Shown here: positions 61,469 through 64,000 of the stretch, one piece after another
How positions within the stretch are numbered: the stretch's first letter is position 1
How the letters are laid out: each line of letters starts with the position of its first letter
NCBI RefSeq assembly: GCF_011806575.1
Contig: NZ_JAATOO010000012.1
Span: 62,001-126,000, forward strand
DNA length: 64,000 nt
From: Vibrio hepatarius
Lineage (GTDB): Bacteria > Pseudomonadota > Gammaproteobacteria > Enterobacterales > Vibrionaceae
Direction of reading: 5' to 3'
The notes under the pieces: model-generated
Databases searched by the model: none
Seen by the model: only the letters and a program-made list of their open reading frames with translations
Told to the model about the DNA's origin: nothing
Made by a program: the position numbers and the translations under genes

Positions 61469-62698
61469 ATGGCCAAAGTTTCACTGGAAAAAGACAAAAT
61501 TAAGATACTCCTTCTAGAAGGTCTTCACCCATCTTCTGTTGAAGTACTCCAGGCCGCAGGTTACACCAATATTGAATATCACAAAGGCTCCTTGCCTGAA
61601 GATGAGCTACTTGAAGCCGTCAAAGACGCTCACTTTATCGGTATTCGTTCTCGTACAAACCTATCCCAAGAAGTGATCGATGCTGCTGAAAAGCTGGTTG
61701 CTATCGGCTGTTTCTGTATCGGTACGAACCAGGTAAACCTTAGCGCGGCAGCGGTACGCGGTATTCCAGTGTTTAACGCACCATTCTCCAACACTCGTAG
61801 TGTTGCTGAGCTGGTTCTTGGTCAGGTGCTACTGCTGCTACGTGGTATTCCTGAGAAAAATGCGCTTGCGCATCGTGGTATCTGGAAGAAGAGTGCCGAT
61901 AACTCTTACGAAGCGCGTGGTAAACGCCTAGGTATTATCGGTTACGGTCACATCGGTACTCAGCTTGGTATCATCGCGGAAAACTTAGGTATGCGCGTGT
62001 ACTATTACGATATCGAAAACAAGCTATCGCTAGGTAACGCAACGCAAGTTCACACCATGACAGAACTACTGAACAAGTGTGATGTAATTTCGCTTCACGT
62101 GCCAGAAACGCCAGAAACCAAGAACATGATGGGCGTGGAAGAGTTTGCTCGCATGAAGCCGGGCTCAATCTTTATCAACGCTGCGCGTGGTACTGTGGTT
62201 GATATCGAAGCACTATGTCACTCACTAGAATCTGGCCATCTTGCCGGTGCGGCAATTGACGTATTCCCGGTTGAACCTAAGACCAACGCAGACCCGTTTG
62301 AGTCTCCACTGACTAAGTTTGACAACGTTATCCTGACCCCACACGTCGGTGGTTCAACTCAGGAAGCGCAAGAAAACATCGGCGTTGAAGTCGCAGGCAA
62401 ACTGGCTAAGTACTCAGATAACGGTTCAACACTATCAAGTGTCAACTTCCCAGAGGTTTCACTGCCGGAGCATCGTGAATGCTCTCGCCTACTGCACATT
62501 CACAGAAACCGTCCGGGTATCCTGACGCAGATTAACACCATCTTCGCTGAAGACGGGATCAACATCGCAGGTCAGTATCTACAAACTAACGCAGAGATCG
62601 GCTACGTTGTTATCGACGTAGAGTCGTCGCGTTCAGAAGAAGCACTAGAGAAACTGAAGAAAATCGAAGGCACGGTACGTGCACGTATCCTTCACTAA
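61469..62698 (+). CDS. serA: D-3-phosphoglycerate dehydrogenase
   Basis: A 409-residue protein, like the 410 of E. coli. The NAD-binding domain has LGIIGYGHIGTQLGIIAE near 153, the signature NAARGTVVDIEALC near 235 and the catalytic HVGGSTQEAQ near 290. A C-terminal ACT domain (about 335-409) mediates serine inhibition. It is the first enzyme of serine synthesis. The start MAKVSLEKDKIKILLLEG follows AAGGA with eight bases spacing; a 29-codon upstream frame lacks family similarity. Confidence 0.97.
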   Translation: MAKVSLEKDKIKILLLEGLHPSSVEVLQAAGYTNIEYHKGSLPEDELLEAVKDAHFIGIRSRTNLSQEVIDAAEKLVAIGCFCIGTNQVNLSAAAVRGIPVFNAPFSNTRSVAELVLGQVLLLLRGIPEKNALAHRGIWKKSADNSYEARGKRLGIIGYGHIGTQLGIIAENLGMRVYYYDIENKLSLGNATQVHTMTELLNKCDVISLHVPETPETKNMMGVEEFARMKPGSIFINAARGTVVDIEALCHSLESGHLAGAAIDVFPVEPKTNADPFESPLTKFDNVILTPHVGGSTQEAQENIGVEVAGKLAKYSDNGSTLSSVNFPEVSLPEHRECSRLLHIHRNRPGILTQINTIFAEDGINIAGQYLQTNAEIGYVVIDVESSRSEEALEKLKKIEGTVRARILH

Positions 62699-62713
62699 GC
62701 TCGATGCTAAGAT

Positions 62714-62749
62714 CAAAAAAAACCACCGTTTCGACGGTGGTTTTTTTTA
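62714..62749. terminator. bidirectional terminator between serA and ilvH
   Basis: AAACCACCGT-TTCG-ACGGTGGTTT stem with A8 and T8 runs and a UUCG tetraloop. Confidence 0.92.
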
Positions 62750-62771
62750 TGACTGAATAACGAAAAATCAC

Positions 62772-63266
62772 TTAAGGTTTTAGAGCTCGCTCACCACGAG
62801 CAATGCCCACGACACCGCTTCGTGCCACTTCGATAACTTCCGTGATTTCCGAAAGTGCCTGAATGAAAGCATCAAGTTTTTCACTGTTTCCCGCTAGCTG
62901 CACTGTGTACTGTGAAGCGGTGACATCGACGATCTGCCCCCGGAAAATATCCGCTGTTCGCTTCACTTCTGCACGGGCAAAGCCGCTCGCTTTGACCTTC
63001 ACCATCATCAGCTCGCGCTCGATGTGTTCAAACTCAGTCACTTCCTGAACTTTCAGAATATCAATCAGTTTGTTGAGTTGTTTCTGAATCTGCTCTAACT
63101 GCATGTTGTCAGAAATGGTCGTTAGGTTAAGGCGCGACAAGGTCGCATCATCAGTCGGTGATACCGTCAAAGACTCGATATTGTAGCCACGTTGAGAGAA
63201 TAGACCCACAACTCGAGACAATGCGCCCGGCTGGTTTTCCATTAGTAGCGAAATAATGTGTCTCAT
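62772..63266 (-). CDS. ilvH: acetolactate synthase III small subunit
   Basis: A 164-residue regulatory subunit. The N-terminal ACT domain begins RHIISLLMENQPGALSRVVGLFSQRGYNIESL. A C-terminal domain of about 80 residues mediates subunit contacts and valine inhibition. It starts one base after the ilvI stop, so translation is coupled. Convergent with serA. Confidence 0.97.
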   Translation of the reverse strand: MRHIISLLMENQPGALSRVVGLFSQRGYNIESLTVSPTDDATLSRLNLTTISDNMQLEQIQKQLNKLIDILKVQEVTEFEHIERELMMVKVKASGFARAEVKRTADIFRGQIVDVTASQYTVQLAGNSEKLDAFIQALSEITEVIEVARSGVVGIARGERALKP

Positions 63267-63267
63267 A

Positions 63268-64000
63268 TTAAGTTCTCTCCGTTTTGCTTAGCCACATCTT
63301 GTCCATACCCTCGCCTTTGATCTGCATTGGGTAAACGTGCTCAGTTTCATCGACGTTAATATCCACAAACACCAAGCGATCTTTCATGTCCAATGCCTGT
63401 TTAAGGCCTGACTCTAATTGATCTGGCGTTTCAATGCGGATACCAACGTGTCCGTAAGCTTCTGCGATTGCAGCAAAATCAGGAACAGAACTCATGTATG
63501 AGTTTGAATGGCGACCTTGGTAAATAATGTCCTGCCATTGTTTTACCATACCAAGGAAACGGTTGTTCAGGTTGATGATCTTCACCGGGATATCGTACTG
63601 CATCGCAGTCGATAGCTCTTGGATATTCATCTGGATACTGCCATCACCGGTCACAACCACGACTTCTTCATTCGGTTTGGCGAACTTAACGCCCATCCCC
63701 GCTGGCAAACCAAAACCCATCGTACCTAGACCACCAGAGTTGATCCAACGACGAGATTTACTGAATGGGTAGTACAGAGCGGCAAACATTTGGTGCTGAC
63801 CAACATCTGACGCGACGTAAGCTTCACCATTAGTGAGTTTGTGCAGCGTTTCAATCACCTGCTGAGGCTTAATACGCTCTGGCGATGTTTCGTAAGACAG
63901 ACACTGACGGTCACGCCATACTTGAATATCTTGCCACCAACCGTCTAACGCTTCGCTATCATTGACTGCTCCTTGCTCTTCAAGCAGTGTCACCATGCTT
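63268..64000 (-). CDS. ilvI: acetolactate synthase III large subunit, C-terminal part, cut by window edge
   Basis: About 244 C-terminal residues of the roughly 574-residue thiamine-diphosphate enzyme; the frame is open at the right edge. Visible are the ThDP domain motifs [16 protein letters not shown] and [19 protein letters not shown] with the downstream NNRFLGMV, and the end [10 protein letters not shown]. It makes acetolactate or acetohydroxybutyrate in branched-chain amino acid synthesis. Pairing with ilvH identifies isozyme III. Confidence 0.95.
   Translation of the reverse strand, partial: SMVTLLEEQGAVNDSEALDGWWQDIQVWRDRQCLSYETSPERIKPQQVIETLHKLTNGEAYVASDVGQHQMFAALYYPFSKSRRWINSGGLGTMGFGLPAGMGVKFAKPNEEVVVVTGDGSIQMNIQELSTAMQYDIPVKIINLNNRFLGMVKQWQDIIYQGRHSNSYMSSVPDFAAIAEAYGHVGIRIETPDQLESGLKQALDMKDRLVFVDINVDETEHVYPMQIKGEGMDKMWLSKTERT

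Overview
The window is a stretch of gammaproteobacterial core chromosome, most likely from a Vibrio species. The basis is recognition of protein sequences and gene order: rpoE-rseABC-lepA-lepB-rnc-era-recO-pdxJ-acpS, a thrABC operon with its own leader peptide, gspAB standing apart from other type II secretion genes, arcA, a BarA/VarS-type sensor kinase and a zapA-6S RNA-fau unit. No species call is attempted. No transposase, integrase, prophage, tRNA or CRISPR array was seen. Genes are densely packed on both strands, and most units end in a clear intrinsic terminator, often shared by convergent genes.

Layout. 1-1.6 kb: 5' part of pnp behind a structured leader, and rpsO (minus). 1.8-5.0 kb: mtnN, a CbiB-like gene, btuF and a TRIC/UPF0126 channel gene (plus). 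5.0-9.9 kb: thrABC with leader peptide and attenuator (minus). 10.2-12.6 kb: small envelope protein, RraA-like gene, DUF3293 gene, and arcA behind a perfect FNR-type site. 12.7-20.9 kb: hldE, glnE, a chemoreceptor, a voltage-gated-type K+ channel and a CYTH-CHAD triphosphatase. 21.1-24.0 kb: a PhoU-like/DUF47 protein, the phosphate transporter Pit and an SH3-domain protein. 24.0-27.7 kb: gspB, gspA, cca. 27.7-34.3 kb: a decayed second copy of the eno 3' end, then eno, pyrG, mazG and relA. 34.4-38.7 kb: rlmD and barA, divergent. 38.7-41.7 kb: a three-gene unit of porin-like protein, small PstS-like periplasmic protein and diguanylate cyclase. 41.8-51.0 kb: the long acpS to rpoE cluster, led by a sigma-E-type promoter. 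51.3-56.1 kb: nadB, ygfX-sdhE, ygfZ, a YbaK-like gene, a probable small RNA gene and a ytfK/DUF1107 gene with a Pho-box-like promoter. 56.1-60.5 kb: two ubiquinone hydroxylases, ygfB, zapA, 6S RNA, fau. 60.6-64.0 kb: rpiA, serA, ilvH and the C-terminal part of ilvI.

How the genes work together. Several sets serve linked jobs: threonine synthesis under attenuation; envelope-stress signalling (RpoE/RseABC) joined to translation and RNA-processing genes; starvation and alarmone control (RelA, MazG and a YtfK homologue, the last apparently phosphate-controlled); phosphate and polyphosphate handling (CYTH-CHAD, DUF47, Pit); respiratory control (ArcA). The observations most worth a second look are the probable small RNA at 55.4-55.6 kb, the Pho-box/ytfK arrangement beside it, the eno remnant at 27.8 kb and the porin/binding-protein/GGDEF operon.
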